This document shows positions 1-8,996 of a stretch of 64,000 nt of DNA, in pieces. This stretch comes from Deltaproteobacteria bacterium (lineage in GTDB: Bacteria; Myxococcota_A; Polyangia; Polyangiales; JADJMO01). The DNA lies in NCBI GenBank assembly GCA_025363655.1, contig JANYDK010000011.1:124001-188000 (forward strand), in the 5' to 3' direction. The notes below the pieces were generated by a model. That model did no database searches and had not been told where the DNA came from. It worked only from the letters and a program-made list of their open reading frames with translations. Positions within the stretch are counted from its first letter, which is position 1, and every line of letters begins with the position of its first letter. A program made the translations under genes and the position numbers.

Positions 1-34
1 GTTCGCGATCCAGCTTCTAGTTCTAGTTACGAAT

Positions 35-673
35 TCACTTCAGTGCTTTGGCGTAGTCCTCGAACTCGGCGAGTGCTGCCTGCAGACGCTCGAGCGCATA
101 GCGCATTCTCGATTTCACGGTGTTCTCCGGGATGCCGATGATCTCCGCGATGTCCTTGAAGGGCAGCTCGCCGAGCTGACGCATGAGGAAGACCTCACGC
201 TGATCGTCGGGGAGCTTCTCGACGGCAGCCGCGATGTGCGTCTGCAGCTGCTTGCCGATCGCGACCCGATCGGCGCCTGCGGTGGTGCCGGCCACCTTGT
301 CACCCAGCGTCGGGCCATCGCCGCCCTCGCCCTCCGACTGCGGCGCGTCGAGGGACGCGTGCCGTCGATGAACCCGCTTGCGCAGGTGGTCGATGCAGAG
401 GTTGCGCGCGATCGTGTAGGCCCAGGTGGTGAAGCGCGCTTCCTCCTTGAAGGTCGCCACGTTCTGCACGACCCGGACGAAGACTTCCTGGACGATGTCC
501 TCGGCCGTCGACGGAGTGTGCACCTGTCGGAGCGCGAAGTTGTAGAGAGGGCGCTGGTGCTTGCGGACCAACGCCCGGAACGCAGCTGCGTCGCCGCGCC
601 GATAGCGCGCGAGGAGCGCCTCGTCCGTCTCGGGAGGGAGCGTGCTCAACGGCCGAGCCCCCCCGAGCCGCAC
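35..673 (-). CDS. ECF-type RNA polymerase sigma factor
   Basis: This 212-residue protein has the two-domain layout of an ECF sigma-70 family factor. Region 2 lies at about residues 18-100 and includes DIVQEVFVRVVQN and FTTWAYTIARNLCIDHLRK, the core-binding and -10 recognition helices. A short acidic linker follows. Region 4 lies at about 148-200, with LPDDQREVFLMR and a helix-turn-helix ending in NTVKSRMRYALERL. The family directs RNA polymerase to specific promoters, usually under an anti-sigma factor. No anti-sigma gene is visible here, and one could lie beyond the window start, just past position 35. The start used is GTG at 673. No Shine-Dalgarno is obvious, and a TTG eight codons further in is an alternative. 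The gene diverges from the envelope operon that begins at 1267. Confidence 0.9.
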   Translation of the reverse strand: MRLGGARPLSTLPPETDEALLARYRRGDAAAFRALVRKHQRPLYNFALRQVHTPSTAEDIVQEVFVRVVQNVATFKEEARFTTWAYTIARNLCIDHLRKRVHRRHASLDAPQSEGEGGDGPTLGDKVAGTTAGADRVAIGKQLQTHIAAAVEKLPDDQREVFLMRQLGELPFKDIAEIIGIPENTVKSRMRYALERLQAALAEFEDYAKALK

Positions 674-1053
674 GAGATCCGAAAGACGCCCAAGATGAGA
701 CGGGGCTGCCGGTTCTGACCTGGTCGACCAGGCATTCGCCGCCTCGGCGAGCGGCCAATGCCGCCACCGAAGGAGCCCATCTCGTCTTGCCTGCGTCCAT
801 GTTCATTCCGACGCATGAGCGGAAAGAACGGTCTGTCGGACGCGCGCCTTGCAGCTCGTGCCCATGCCTCGGCTCGGCTCCGTCGCGTCCCACTCCTCAC
901 GGTCGCATCTTGCCTTGTTCCATCCGAGAACCGGTACTTCCGAGGAAACGCGCTAGCGGCGGGTTCGATACCCGGTCGCTCGCCCAGCCGTCAATGGACA
1001 GCAAACACCTAGAAAACCTTGGGAGGTCGCGTGGTTGCACCCTGCACGCGCCG
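674..1053. other. Intergenic region between sigma factor and envelope operon
   Basis: No gene is supported in this part of the divergent intergenic region. Several open frames cross it, but they lack family resemblance and start signals. A weak minus-strand promoter (TTGACG at 989-994, then a TATCGA-like -10 near 965-970) could serve the sigma factor; it is not strong enough to list separately. A small T-arm-like hairpin near 960-975 is discussed under rejected observations. Confidence 0.5.
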
Positions 1054-1082
1054 TTGACCCCTCGTAACAGGCGAGCTATACT
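1054..1082 (+). promoter_or_regulatory. Sigma-70-type promoter of the envelope operon leader
   Basis: TTGACC (1054-1059) and TATACT (1077-1082) are separated by exactly 17 nt. They match the housekeeping consensus at five of six bases in each hexamer. The start of transcription would be near 1089, giving a leader of about 178 nt before the ATG at 1267. It is one of only two strong two-box promoters I could find in the window. Confidence 0.7.
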
Positions 1083-1088
1083 CCGAGG

Positions 1089-1191
1089 TCGCACATCGGG
1101 ACAACCAGCGCGCAGTGCCCCAAATAATTCGTCGGGGTGCGCTTCGTTCTCCCTCTCTCCCTCGCCGAGTCGTACACTCGGCCTGCTTTTT
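1089..1191 (+). ncRNA. Candidate structured leader RNA or small RNA
   Basis: The stretch from the predicted start to the terminator-like hairpin is about 100 nt. It can fold into two hairpins: GCGCA/TGCGC plus CCCC/GGGG (1110-1142, with a 3-nt bulge and 12-nt loop), and the terminator stem at 1164-1182. This could be a free-standing small RNA, or an attenuated 5' leader that controls entry into the operon. No known riboswitch class was recognised. The promoter and hairpins are seen in the sequence; the RNA itself is inferred. Confidence 0.4.
1164..1191 (+). terminator. Intrinsic-terminator-like hairpin in the operon leader
   Basis: A perfect 7-bp stem, GCCGAGT (1164-1170) with ACTCGGC (1176-1182), encloses a 5-nt loop. 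It is followed after four bases by five T residues (1187-1191). The hairpin sits between the promoter and the first operon gene, so it would stop transcription before the operon unless read through. Confidence 0.6.
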
Positions 1192-1266
1192 CGCCGACGT
1201 TGCTTCTTGGTGGGTCAATCGTAGCGGTCTCATACGGCTACTCCCCACCGAAAGGGGGCTCCGATC

Positions 1267-2133
1267 ATGTCTCGTACGATGCAGTCGCCGTCGACTCGCT
1301 CTGTTGTCGCGCGGTGGACGCCCACGATCCTCGTTGGCGCCGTTCTCCTCAGCCCCCTCGCGGCGTTCGCGCAGGCGGGTAAGCCTCCGGCTCCTGCGCC
1401 GGCGCCCGCCACGTCTGCCAAGGCCGCAGCCACCTCTGCGAAGGCTGGCACATCAGCCAGTGCTGCGCCGAGCGGCGCACCCACGGGAGCTCCCAGTGGG
1501 ACTGCGTCGACAGCGGCGACTGCAGCTCCTGCAGGTAGCACCCTGGCGACGGGTGCCACCGGCTCGATGGACGGGGCGACCTACTCGGTCCGGCTCCGCG
1601 ACCTCGAGCAGCGCATCAACGAACTGAAGGAGGCCATTCGCCGCAGCCACACTCGGCTCGCCCTCCTCTCCGAGTCGATCCTCAGCGGCATAACCGCAGC
1701 GGCGCGCGCCGAAGTCGTCTTCGAAAACGACATGTCGAGCGCCTTCCGCCTCAAGCGCATCGTCGCGCTCTACGACGGCGCACCGCTGGCGACGAAAACC
1801 GACGAGCGCGATCAGGTCGGCGATCAGAAAGAGATCCCGCTCTACGCCGAGCTCGTGCAGCCGGGCGATCACACGCTCCAGGTCCTCCTCGAGTACCAGG
1901 GCAACGGCTACGGCATCTTCTCGTATTTGAAGGGCTACAAGTTCGAGGTTCGCTCGAGCCGCTCCTTCACGGCGATCGAGGGCAAGACGCTCTCCCTCCG
2001 CGTCATCGGCTACGAGCAAGGTGGACCGACCACTCCTCTCGAGGAGCGCCCGGCCGTCCGCTACGTCGAAAAGGTCCAGGTCGGCGTCGGCGCCAACGCT
2101 GGACCAGGCGCGAAGAAGCCGGAGACGAAGTGA
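1267..2133 (+). CDS. Exported Ala/Pro-rich coiled-coil protein, first gene of TPR envelope operon
   Basis: The 288-residue product begins with a signal peptide that ends around AAFAQA (residues 31-36). An Ala/Pro/Ser-rich linker runs to about residue 95, followed by a short helical stretch (LEQRINELKEAIRR). A C-terminal beta-rich domain of about 150 residues has no family I can name. The low-complexity linker is the kind that gets mis-annotated as dihydrolipoamide acetyltransferase, but there is no lipoyl or catalytic domain. The ATG at 1267 follows an AAGGGGG sequence about 10 nt upstream. The next gene starts one base after the stop, so the two are almost certainly co-transcribed. The product probably acts in the periplasm with the TPR proteins encoded downstream. 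Confidence 0.85.
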   Translation: MSRTMQSPSTRSVVARWTPTILVGAVLLSPLAAFAQAGKPPAPAPAPATSAKAAATSAKAGTSASAAPSGAPTGAPSGTASTAATAAPAGSTLATGATGSMDGATYSVRLRDLEQRINELKEAIRRSHTRLALLSESILSGITAAARAEVVFENDMSSAFRLKRIVALYDGAPLATKTDERDQVGDQKEIPLYAELVQPGDHTLQVLLEYQGNGYGIFSYLKGYKFEVRSSRSFTAIEGKTLSLRVIGYEQGGPTTPLEERPAVRYVEKVQVGVGANAGPGAKKPETK

Positions 2134-2134
2134 C

Positions 2135-4504
2135 ATGCGGATCCGATCGCTCCGCGCCCGCGCGCTCGCGCTCGCGCTGATCGCCGCTCCGGCGGTGATC
2201 GTCGCGACCGCGCACGACGCGTCCGCGAAACTAGGACAAGGCGAAGCGGTCGGCGCCGCGTCCGGTGAGCTCGACGCCGTCGAGAAAGAGCTCCCGGGCG
2301 CCATCGCCAACGCCAGCAAGGTGGGCATCGCGCTGCGTTCGGCCGATCAGATGATCGCCGACGGCGAGCTCCTCTTCCGACTGCGCGACTACCCCCGCGC
2401 GATCCTCGTCTTCTCGCAGATCATCGAGAAGTATCCGAACGACAAGCCGGCCTACGCCGAAGCGCTCTATCGTGCCGGCGAGGCGCTCTACGCTTCGCGC
2501 GATTTTCTCTCGGCGCGCAACAAGTTCAAGCTCGTCGCCGATCACGGTAAGGAGAGCGAATTCCGCCCCTATGCCTCGCGCTCGGTAGCGCGGCTCGTCG
2601 ACATCGCGATGCGCGTCGACGATCCGAAAGATCCGAAATCGGCTGACGAAGTCCTCGCCCGCATCGCCCAGCTCGGTCCGAGCGAGGTCGACTCGACGAT
2701 TCTCTACGCCAAGGGCAAGGCGCAATATTTCAAGAAAGACCTCGACGCGGCCAAAGCCACGCTCGGCTCGGTCGGTGCCGATGGCGGCTTCCAGCACCAA
2801 GCTCGTTACATCGTCGGCGTCATCGCGCTCAAGCAGTCGCAGGCGGGCAAGTACGCCGCCGCCATCGACACCTTTCGCAAGGTGACCGAGCTTCCGGGTG
2901 ACACCGACGATCACAAAGAGGTCATCGACCTCGCGTGGATGGCGATCGGCCGTCTCTTCTACGAGATGGACCAGCTCGATCAAGCGGTTCTCGCCTACCA
3001 GCACATCGATCGCGCGAGCAAGCAGTTCGACACGATGCTCTATGAGATCGCCTGGGTCTACGTCCGCCAAGAAGACCAGGACAAGGCGACCCGCGCGCTC
3101 GATCTGCTCGCCCTCGCCAATCCCGACAGCCCCTACAGCGTCGAAGGCGAGTTGCTCAAGGCTGACATCCTCCTTCGCAAAGCAGACTTCTCCAAGGCCC
3201 TCGAGACCTACGAGAAGGTGCGCGACGAAATCGATCCGCTGCGCAAGCGCATCGACGACTACCTCGCGAGCGGAAAAACGGCCTCCGAGTACTACGACAA
3301 GCTCACCGGCAACCAACTCGACGCCCTCGACGGGCCCGACGCGCTCCCTCCCTTGGTCATTCGCTGGGCGAAAGAAGAGGAAGACGGCGCCCTCGCCTTC
3401 GCGGTGGTCGAAGACGTGCAGCAGACGAAGCAGCTCCTCGCGGAAGCGCAGCAGATGCTCGACAAGCTGCAGCTCGTCGCCAAGGGCTCGAACAAGGTCA
3501 AAGCGTTCCCAGAGATGAAGGACGCGTACCAGCGCATCCTCGCCCTCCTCAACCGCATTTCGCGCGCGCGACTCGACGTCGGCGAAGGCCTCGACGACGC
3601 CGAGCCCGGTGACCTCGGCGGCTTCCCCGAGCTCAACGCGGTCCGCGATCAGCGGCGCCGCCTCGAGAAGGAAATCGCCGGCCTCCCCTTCGACGAGCAG
3701 GGTTTCGCCAAGCGTGAAGAAGAAGCCAATGCCCAGTGGCGCGGCGTGTCTCAGCAGCTGCAACAGCGCCAAATCGAAATCGACATGCTGCAGGCGCAAT
3801 CGAACGCGCTTCGGCACTACTTGAAGACGAAGGTCGACGCCGGCGGGCAGAAGCTCGGTCCGGCGCAAATCGCCGAGTATCAGAAGCAGCTCGACGACAT
3901 CGACAAGGAGCTCGAAGGGCACCGCAAGGAAGCGACGGCGCTGCGACTGCTCGTCGAGCAGGGCAAAGTGCAGGTTGGGATCGGCGACGCGCGTTTCCAA
4001 GCCGACGCCGACGCTCGCGCTCAATATCGCGACCTCCTCGACAAAGAGGTGGCTCTCGTCTCGGCGCAGCTCGGCGGCGACGCCAAGAACTACGCCGCGA
4101 AGGCCGCCCCCGTCCTCGCGCGGGCCCGCGTCACCGAGCAGAAGGTCGAAGACCAGAAAGCCGTGCTCGATGCCGAGCTCGGCAAGAAGCTCACTGGGCT
4201 ACAGGCTCAGCTCGACGCCGAACAGGCTGCCCTCAACGGCTATCGCGATCAGCTCGCCAAGTTCGACGACGAAGCGCGCAGCGTGGTCGGCGAGGTGGCG
4301 AAGCGCAACCTCGGCCTCGTCCGCGACAAGCTGACGGCGCTGGTGATGCGTGCCGAGGTCGGCATCGTCGATCAAGCGTGGAACGAGCGCGAAGTGCGCA
4401 AAGCAATCCTCCGCGATCGCCAGGTAGAGCTCAAAGAGCAGGAACGCCTCCTCGATGACGAGCTCAAGGCGATCACCAACGACGGCGCGGCCGGCATCGA
4501 GTGA
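2135..4504 (+). CDS. Periplasmic TPR and coiled-coil protein
   Basis: This 789-residue protein starts at the ATG one base after the preceding stop; the longer upstream frame lies inside gene one and is rejected. A signal peptide spans about residues 1-36 and ends near DASA. TPR-like helical pairs follow at about 60-400, for example YPRAILVFSQIIEKYPND and AYAEALYRAGEALYASRDF. The second half, about 440-780, is charged and strongly coiled-coil. TPR proteins of this kind occur as periplasmic scaffolds in the gliding (Glt) complexes of Myxococcus. The specific orthologue cannot be assigned by eye. It shares an operon with two more TPR proteins and an ExbB-like protein, which suggests a trans-envelope complex. 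Confidence 0.85.
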   Translation: MRIRSLRARALALALIAAPAVIVATAHDASAKLGQGEAVGAASGELDAVEKELPGAIANASKVGIALRSADQMIADGELLFRLRDYPRAILVFSQIIEKYPNDKPAYAEALYRAGEALYASRDFLSARNKFKLVADHGKESEFRPYASRSVARLVDIAMRVDDPKDPKSADEVLARIAQLGPSEVDSTILYAKGKAQYFKKDLDAAKATLGSVGADGGFQHQARYIVGVIALKQSQAGKYAAAIDTFRKVTELPGDTDDHKEVIDLAWMAIGRLFYEMDQLDQAVLAYQHIDRASKQFDTMLYEIAWVYVRQEDQDKATRALDLLALANPDSPYSVEGELLKADILLRKADFSKALETYEKVRDEIDPLRKRIDDYLASGKTASEYYDKLTGNQLDALDGPDALPPLVIRWAKEEEDGALAFAVVEDVQQTKQLLAEAQQMLDKLQLVAKGSNKVKAFPEMKDAYQRILALLNRISRARLDVGEGLDDAEPGDLGGFPELNAVRDQRRRLEKEIAGLPFDEQGFAKREEEANAQWRGVSQQLQQRQIEIDMLQAQSNALRHYLKTKVDAGGQKLGPAQIAEYQKQLDDIDKELEGHRKEATALRLLVEQGKVQVGIGDARFQADADARAQYRDLLDKEVALVSAQLGGDAKNYAAKAAPVLARARVTEQKVEDQKAVLDAELGKKLTGLQAQLDAEQAALNGYRDQLAKFDDEARSVVGEVAKRNLGLVRDKLTALVMRAEVGIVDQAWNEREVRKAILRDRQVELKEQERLLDDELKAITNDGAAGIE

Positions 4505-4511
4505 GGTCTCC

Positions 4512-7500
4512 GTGACGGATCCTTCGCACAAAAACACTCGTTCCAAGTCCACGCGCTACGCCAGCGCGCTCTCGATCGTGCTCGCGGGAGTGGCCTTTTC
4601 CGAGGTCGCCGTCTCGCAGGCGACGAAGCCGCCGCCGGCCGCCAGTGCCAAGCCAGCGACGAGCGCGAAGCCAGGCGCCAAGGCGAGCGGAAAGCCCGCC
4701 CCCGTCGACTTCAACGCGCCGCCGCCGAATTTCGCGCCGAAACCGCCGGGCGTGTACTCGGTACTGAACGAGAAGGGGCCAGGCCTCCCCGTCCTCGTGG
4801 CGACGCAGCCATGGCCGGCGACGGTCCTCGGTGTGGCCCCCGTCGCCGCAGCCACGGCGGCCACGCCGGTCTCGACCAACGGCCCGCCCGCACCTCCCGA
4901 AGATCAGGTCACCGCGCTCGCACAGCTCGAAGCGGCGGCGAAAGACTACAAAGCCGGCGCCGCCTCCTACAGCAAGGCCGTCGCGCAAATCATCCGTCAG
5001 CGCTACGAACAGAAGCGCAAGGCGCGTCTCTCGCAGCTGCAAGAGAACATCGACAAAGATCAGGTCGAGCTCCGTAAAGCGCGTCTCGACACGATGGAGC
5101 GTCTGAAGGCGTTCCTCGCCAAGTACCCCGACGTCCCCGAGCACACCCCCAACGCGATGTTCCGGCTCGCAGCGCTCTATGAAGAGCAGGCCGTCGACTC
5201 CGACGTCGATCCGGCCGATCCGGATTACACGAACAAGCTCCGCGCCGCCTACGAGCCGGCCGAGCGACTCTATCGCGACATCCTCACGCGCTTCCCCGCC
5301 TATTCGCAGCGGCCGGCGGTGCACTTCTTCCTCGGCGCGCTCCTCAACGACACGGGGCGTGGACCGGAGTCGGTCTTCGTCTGGCGCGCGCTCGTCTGCG
5401 GCAACAAGTACCAGTTCCCGCTCCCCCCGCCGAAAGACGCTGCCGAGGAGAAAGAGCGCGCGAAGTGGAAAGAGGGCATCGCGCCGATCCCGCAAGACCA
5501 CGACATGGCCTTCTGGGACAAGTGGCGCGAGACGCACTACACGGTCCCCGATCCCAAGGCGAAGAAGAAGCCCGTCGCACCGCCGAAGAAGGGCGCTCCG
5601 GCGGTGGCCAGCACCAACGAGGACGAGTTCGTCGATCCGTATCCCGACGAGTGCGTTCCGCTCGGCGGCGGCAAGACGGCGACCGGCGAAGAGGTGCAGT
5701 TCGTCGCGCAGGCCTGGTGGCGAATCGGCGAATACCACTACGCGCGCGGCGATGACGGCGCGGAAGAAGAAGGCTATTTCGGCGCGAGTCCCTACCGGCT
5801 CAACCGCGCACTCACCGCGTACACGCATGCGACGAAGACCGAGAACGAAACGGTCAAGGTCTTCGCGATGTACAAGATCGCCTGGACTCTCTACAAAGAG
5901 CAGCGCTACACGGCCGCGCGCAACAAGTTCATGGAGCTGCTCGCCTACTTCGACGAGAAGGAGAAGAAGGGCGGCTCGGCGGGCGATCAGCAGATGCGCC
6001 AGGACGCGTACGACTACAGCGCGGCCTCGCTGACGTACATCGACATGGACGGCCCGGGCGCCAACGAGCCCTTCATCGAGCGTGACGACATCTTCGGGCA
6101 GTTCTCCGGCAAGGAACTGGAGAAGAAGCTCGAGGTCGCCATCGACCGCGTCCAAGATCCGAAGATCATCCCGCAGGACAAGGTCTGGACGCCGCGCATC
6201 TACAAGGCGCTCGCGGCCGAGTTCGAGTCCGACGAAGTCCAGCTCGACGCCATCCGCACCTACGAGCTCATCCTCAAGAAGTGGGACTGCGATCCGGAAG
6301 CGCCGCAGTTCCAGAAGACGATCGGCGACCTCTACGACCTCCTCGCCATCAAGGCCGAGGCGCAGGCCGAGAAGGACGACTACTCGGCGAAGGCGCTCGA
6401 CGCGCGTACCAAGCTCCTCAACTACGTCGGCAACACGAAGTGGACGGAGTGCAACAAGAACAACCCCGACGCGATTCGCCTCGCGGAGTCGTTGATGAAC
6501 GAAGGCGTGAAGAACGCCGCCGGTCGTCACACGTCGCTCGGTCGCGTGTTCATGTCGAAGGCGCAGTCGTCGACCGAAGGCTCGGCTGACTACAAGTCGA
6601 ACCTCCAGCACGCGCGTGACGAGTACCTCCTCGCCGAACGCGGATGGCAGGCGTACCTCGGCCAAGATCCGGACGCCGCCGACTCGTACGACTCGAAATT
6701 CTTCATCGCCGACGCGCGACACAAAATCATCCTCGCGACGCGCAAGCTCGACGAGAAGCTCGATCCGAAGAAGGTCGACGAGGCGCGCACCGCCGCCGTC
6801 GAGGTCCGTGATTCGAACCTCGACGACAAGTACCTCCGCTACTCCGCCTACTTCGCGGTCGACGTCGTCGACATGCTCGCCGACGAAGGCTTCGAGGCGA
6901 ACAAGAAGGCCGGCTGCGGTCTCGGCGTCGGGCTCGAAGTGGTCGAGTCGCCGCTCGACGAACCGCAGGACGCCTGTCGTACCGAAGGGGAAAAAGAAGG
7001 CCGGGACGAGAAGACGCAGAAGCGCATCTGGATCCGGACCATCCCCGATCCCGTCGTCCGCACGTTCCGCGAACGCGACGAGTACGTGTCGAAGGTGCCG
7101 ACCTCGCTCGACGTCGACAAGAACGCCGCGCGCTTCGAATACGAAATCGCCGACGGCCTCTATCGCTACGGTCATTTCGACGAGGCCGCCGGACGGTACG
7201 AGAAAATTTGGCGCGATCGCTGCGGCAAGGACGAGAGCGGCTTCGAGGCTTGGTATCGCCTCGGCGTCATGTCGAACTTGATGGGCAACAGCAAGCGTTC
7301 GCTCGAGCTCGTCGCCGAAGAGAAGACCAAGAAGTGCGCGATGAACGAGGAGCAACGGCAGCGCGAGAAGGAATTCTCCGATCCGACCGAGCTCCAGGCG
7401 CTCTACCAGCAGGCCGACGAAGCGTTCAACGCCGCTGAAAAAGAGACCGATCCGAAGCTGAAGGCGGCGAAGTACCGCGAGGCTGCCGCGAAGTACGAGC

Positions 7501-8996
7501 TCGCCCTCAAGCGCGCTCCGTCGCGTCCGGAAGCTCCGCGCGGCGCGATGAACTCGGCCTACTGCTACAAGCAGGTGAACGACTACAAGCGCGCGGCCGA
7601 GGTCTACCGCTTCTTCCTCGACAAGTACGGCAAGGAAGAAGACCTCATCGCCTACCGCGATGGCGACGCGAAGAAGGGCATCAAGAAGGACCCGGAACAG
7701 TTCAAGACGCGCCTCGACTACACGAAGAAGGCGCTCGACGAGCTCGGCCGCACGTACCTGCAGGCGTTCGACTACGCCAACGCCGCCAAGCACTACGACG
7801 AGGTCGCGGGGCGCACGCTCCTCGACGAGGCCCAGCGCCGCGACGCCGCCTCGAACGCGACCATCCTCCAAGCGAACCTCGGCAACCGCGAGAAGATGCA
7901 GGCCGACTTCGCCAAGTTCCTCACCTTCCATCCGAGCGCTGCCGACAAGGCCGAGCTCGAGTTCGTCGTCGACGAGTTCGAGTTCAAGCAGTGGAAGCAG
8001 ACGCCGAGCGACAACGCGCAGAAGGCGCGCGCGTCGACGGCGCTCGAGAAGTATTACACGGCGTACAAGGGCCAGGCCCCCGCCGCGAAGTTCATCGTCG
8101 ACGCCGCCTACGATCTCGCGACGATGAAGAAGACGGCCGGCGAGGCCACCTTCCGCGATTGGTACAAGAAGACCAGCGACGCCTTCCTCACCTACAAGGG
8201 CGGAAACAAAGACGCTGCCGGCTCGCGCGAGTCGGATTTCGGCGCCGAAGCGGCGTACTTCTTCGTCAACGAGCAAATCGAAAAGGAGTGGGACACCGCG
8301 CCCGGCCAGCCGCCCAAGATCAAATACGAAGGCGAAGGCAAGACGGTCGTCACCAAGCTCGAAGCCGACGACAAGAAGCGCGAGAAGTTCCTCACCGAGC
8401 TCGACGACATCAACAAGACCTACGTCTCGCCGAAGCTCTTCCCGGTCGTCCTCAGCCGTGAGGGGACGGTCTACGACACGCAGCGCACCGCGCTCGCCAA
8501 GTCGAAGGTCGAGGTCCTCGACAAGGCCACGGCCGCGAAGATCACCGCGATCGAGAACAAGGCGCAGAAGATCCTCGACGACCCGAAGGCCTCGGACGAA
8601 TCGAAAGATCAGGCCACCGCGCTCCTCGGGCAGGCCGACGACATCCGTCGCGCGACCAACAAGGCTTGGACCGACAAGCGCGCCGCTTACTACAAGGTCC
8701 TCGAGCCGGGGATGATCGACCGCTATTGCCGCGGCTATCTGCGCGGCAAGCAGTTCGACGTCAAAGATCCGATGGTGAGCAAGGCCGTGCAGCGCCTCGC
8801 GTTCTACACGGACCAACTGAACGACACGAAGATGCGCGAGTACCTGATCGGCGTCGAGAAGGACATGCCCCCCTTCAAGTACGTCGATCAGATGTTCAAG
8901 AAGGCGCGTCCCGGTTCGCTCAGCGCACCGCAGCCGTCGGTCGATACGCCGACGGGCGGGGTCGTGAGCGCGGGCGCACCGAAGGCGAGCGAGTGA
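4512..8996 (+). CDS. Very large periplasmic TPR protein
   Basis: The product is 1494 residues if translation starts at the GTG 7 nt after the previous stop. Its N-terminus has a basic patch and a hydrophobic stretch that resemble a signal peptide ending near VAVSQA. A Pro/Ala linker follows. The rest is almost entirely helical and Lys/Glu/Asp-rich, with many degenerate TPR units such as AMFRLAALYEEQAV, KVFAMYKIAWTLYKEQRY and AMNSAYCYKQVNDYKRAAEVY. Size and composition recall the large AgmK/GltI-type TPR protein, but that link is inference. The stop overlaps the next ATG by one base (TGATG), a sign of translational coupling. A long minus-strand open frame across this gene is a composition shadow. 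Confidence 0.87.
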   Translation: MTDPSHKNTRSKSTRYASALSIVLAGVAFSEVAVSQATKPPPAASAKPATSAKPGAKASGKPAPVDFNAPPPNFAPKPPGVYSVLNEKGPGLPVLVATQPWPATVLGVAPVAAATAATPVSTNGPPAPPEDQVTALAQLEAAAKDYKAGAASYSKAVAQIIRQRYEQKRKARLSQLQENIDKDQVELRKARLDTMERLKAFLAKYPDVPEHTPNAMFRLAALYEEQAVDSDVDPADPDYTNKLRAAYEPAERLYRDILTRFPAYSQRPAVHFFLGALLNDTGRGPESVFVWRALVCGNKYQFPLPPPKDAAEEKERAKWKEGIAPIPQDHDMAFWDKWRETHYTVPDPKAKKKPVAPPKKGAPAVASTNEDEFVDPYPDECVPLGGGKTATGEEVQFVAQAWWRIGEYHYARGDDGAEEEGYFGASPYRLNRALTAYTHATKTENETVKVFAMYKIAWTLYKEQRYTAARNKFMELLAYFDEKEKKGGSAGDQQMRQDAYDYSAASLTYIDMDGPGANEPFIERDDIFGQFSGKELEKKLEVAIDRVQDPKIIPQDKVWTPRIYKALAAEFESDEVQLDAIRTYELILKKWDCDPEAPQFQKTIGDLYDLLAIKAEAQAEKDDYSAKALDARTKLLNYVGNTKWTECNKNNPDAIRLAESLMNEGVKNAAGRHTSLGRVFMSKAQSSTEGSADYKSNLQHARDEYLLAERGWQAYLGQDPDAADSYDSKFFIADARHKIILATRKLDEKLDPKKVDEARTAAVEVRDSNLDDKYLRYSAYFAVDVVDMLADEGFEANKKAGCGLGVGLEVVESPLDEPQDACRTEGEKEGRDEKTQKRIWIRTIPDPVVRTFRERDEYVSKVPTSLDVDKNAARFEYEIADGLYRYGHFDEAAGRYEKIWRDRCGKDESGFEAWYRLGVMSNLMGNSKRSLELVAEEKTKKCAMNEEQRQREKEFSDPTELQALYQQADEAFNAAEKETDPKLKAAKYREAAAKYELALKRAPSRPEAPRGAMNSAYCYKQVNDYKRAAEVYRFFLDKYGKEEDLIAYRDGDAKKGIKKDPEQFKTRLDYTKKALDELGRTYLQAFDYANAAKHYDEVAGRTLLDEAQRRDAASNATILQANLGNREKMQADFAKFLTFHPSAADKAELEFVVDEFEFKQWKQTPSDNAQKARASTALEKYYTAYKGQAPAAKFIVDAAYDLATMKKTAGEATFRDWYKKTSDAFLTYKGGNKDAAGSRESDFGAEAAYFFVNEQIEKEWDTAPGQPPKIKYEGEGKTVVTKLEADDKKREKFLTELDDINKTYVSPKLFPVVLSREGTVYDTQRTALAKSKVEVLDKATAAKITAIENKAQKILDDPKASDESKDQATALLGQADDIRRATNKAWTDKRAAYYKVLEPGMIDRYCRGYLRGKQFDVKDPMVSKAVQRLAFYTDQLNDTKMREYLIGVEKDMPPFKYVDQMFKKARPGSLSAPQPSVDTPTGGVVSAGAPKASE

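Noticed and set aside
959-976. T-arm-like hairpin with loop TTCGATA and a downstream CCA, suggesting a tRNA 3' end
   Set aside because: No matching acceptor 5' strand, D-arm or anticodon arm is found in the preceding 100 bases, so it is not a tRNA gene.
758-1224. Open frames of 84 to 145 residues in the divergent gap at the window start
   Set aside because: They overlap the promoter, leader and hairpins, are Arg/Ser-rich and have no Shine-Dalgarno or family resemblance.
1267-2133. Annotation as dihydrolipoamide acetyltransferase
   Set aside because: Only the Ala/Pro linker resembles that enzyme. There is no lipoyl-lysine domain or catalytic HxxxDG motif, and a signal peptide places the protein outside the cytoplasm.
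4473-8816. A 1447-residue open frame on the minus strand inside the large TPR gene
   Set aside because: High-GC codon bias opens antisense frames. The frame is rich in Arg/Val/Leu, has no motif and no start signal, while the plus-strand gene has clear TPR and signal sequences.
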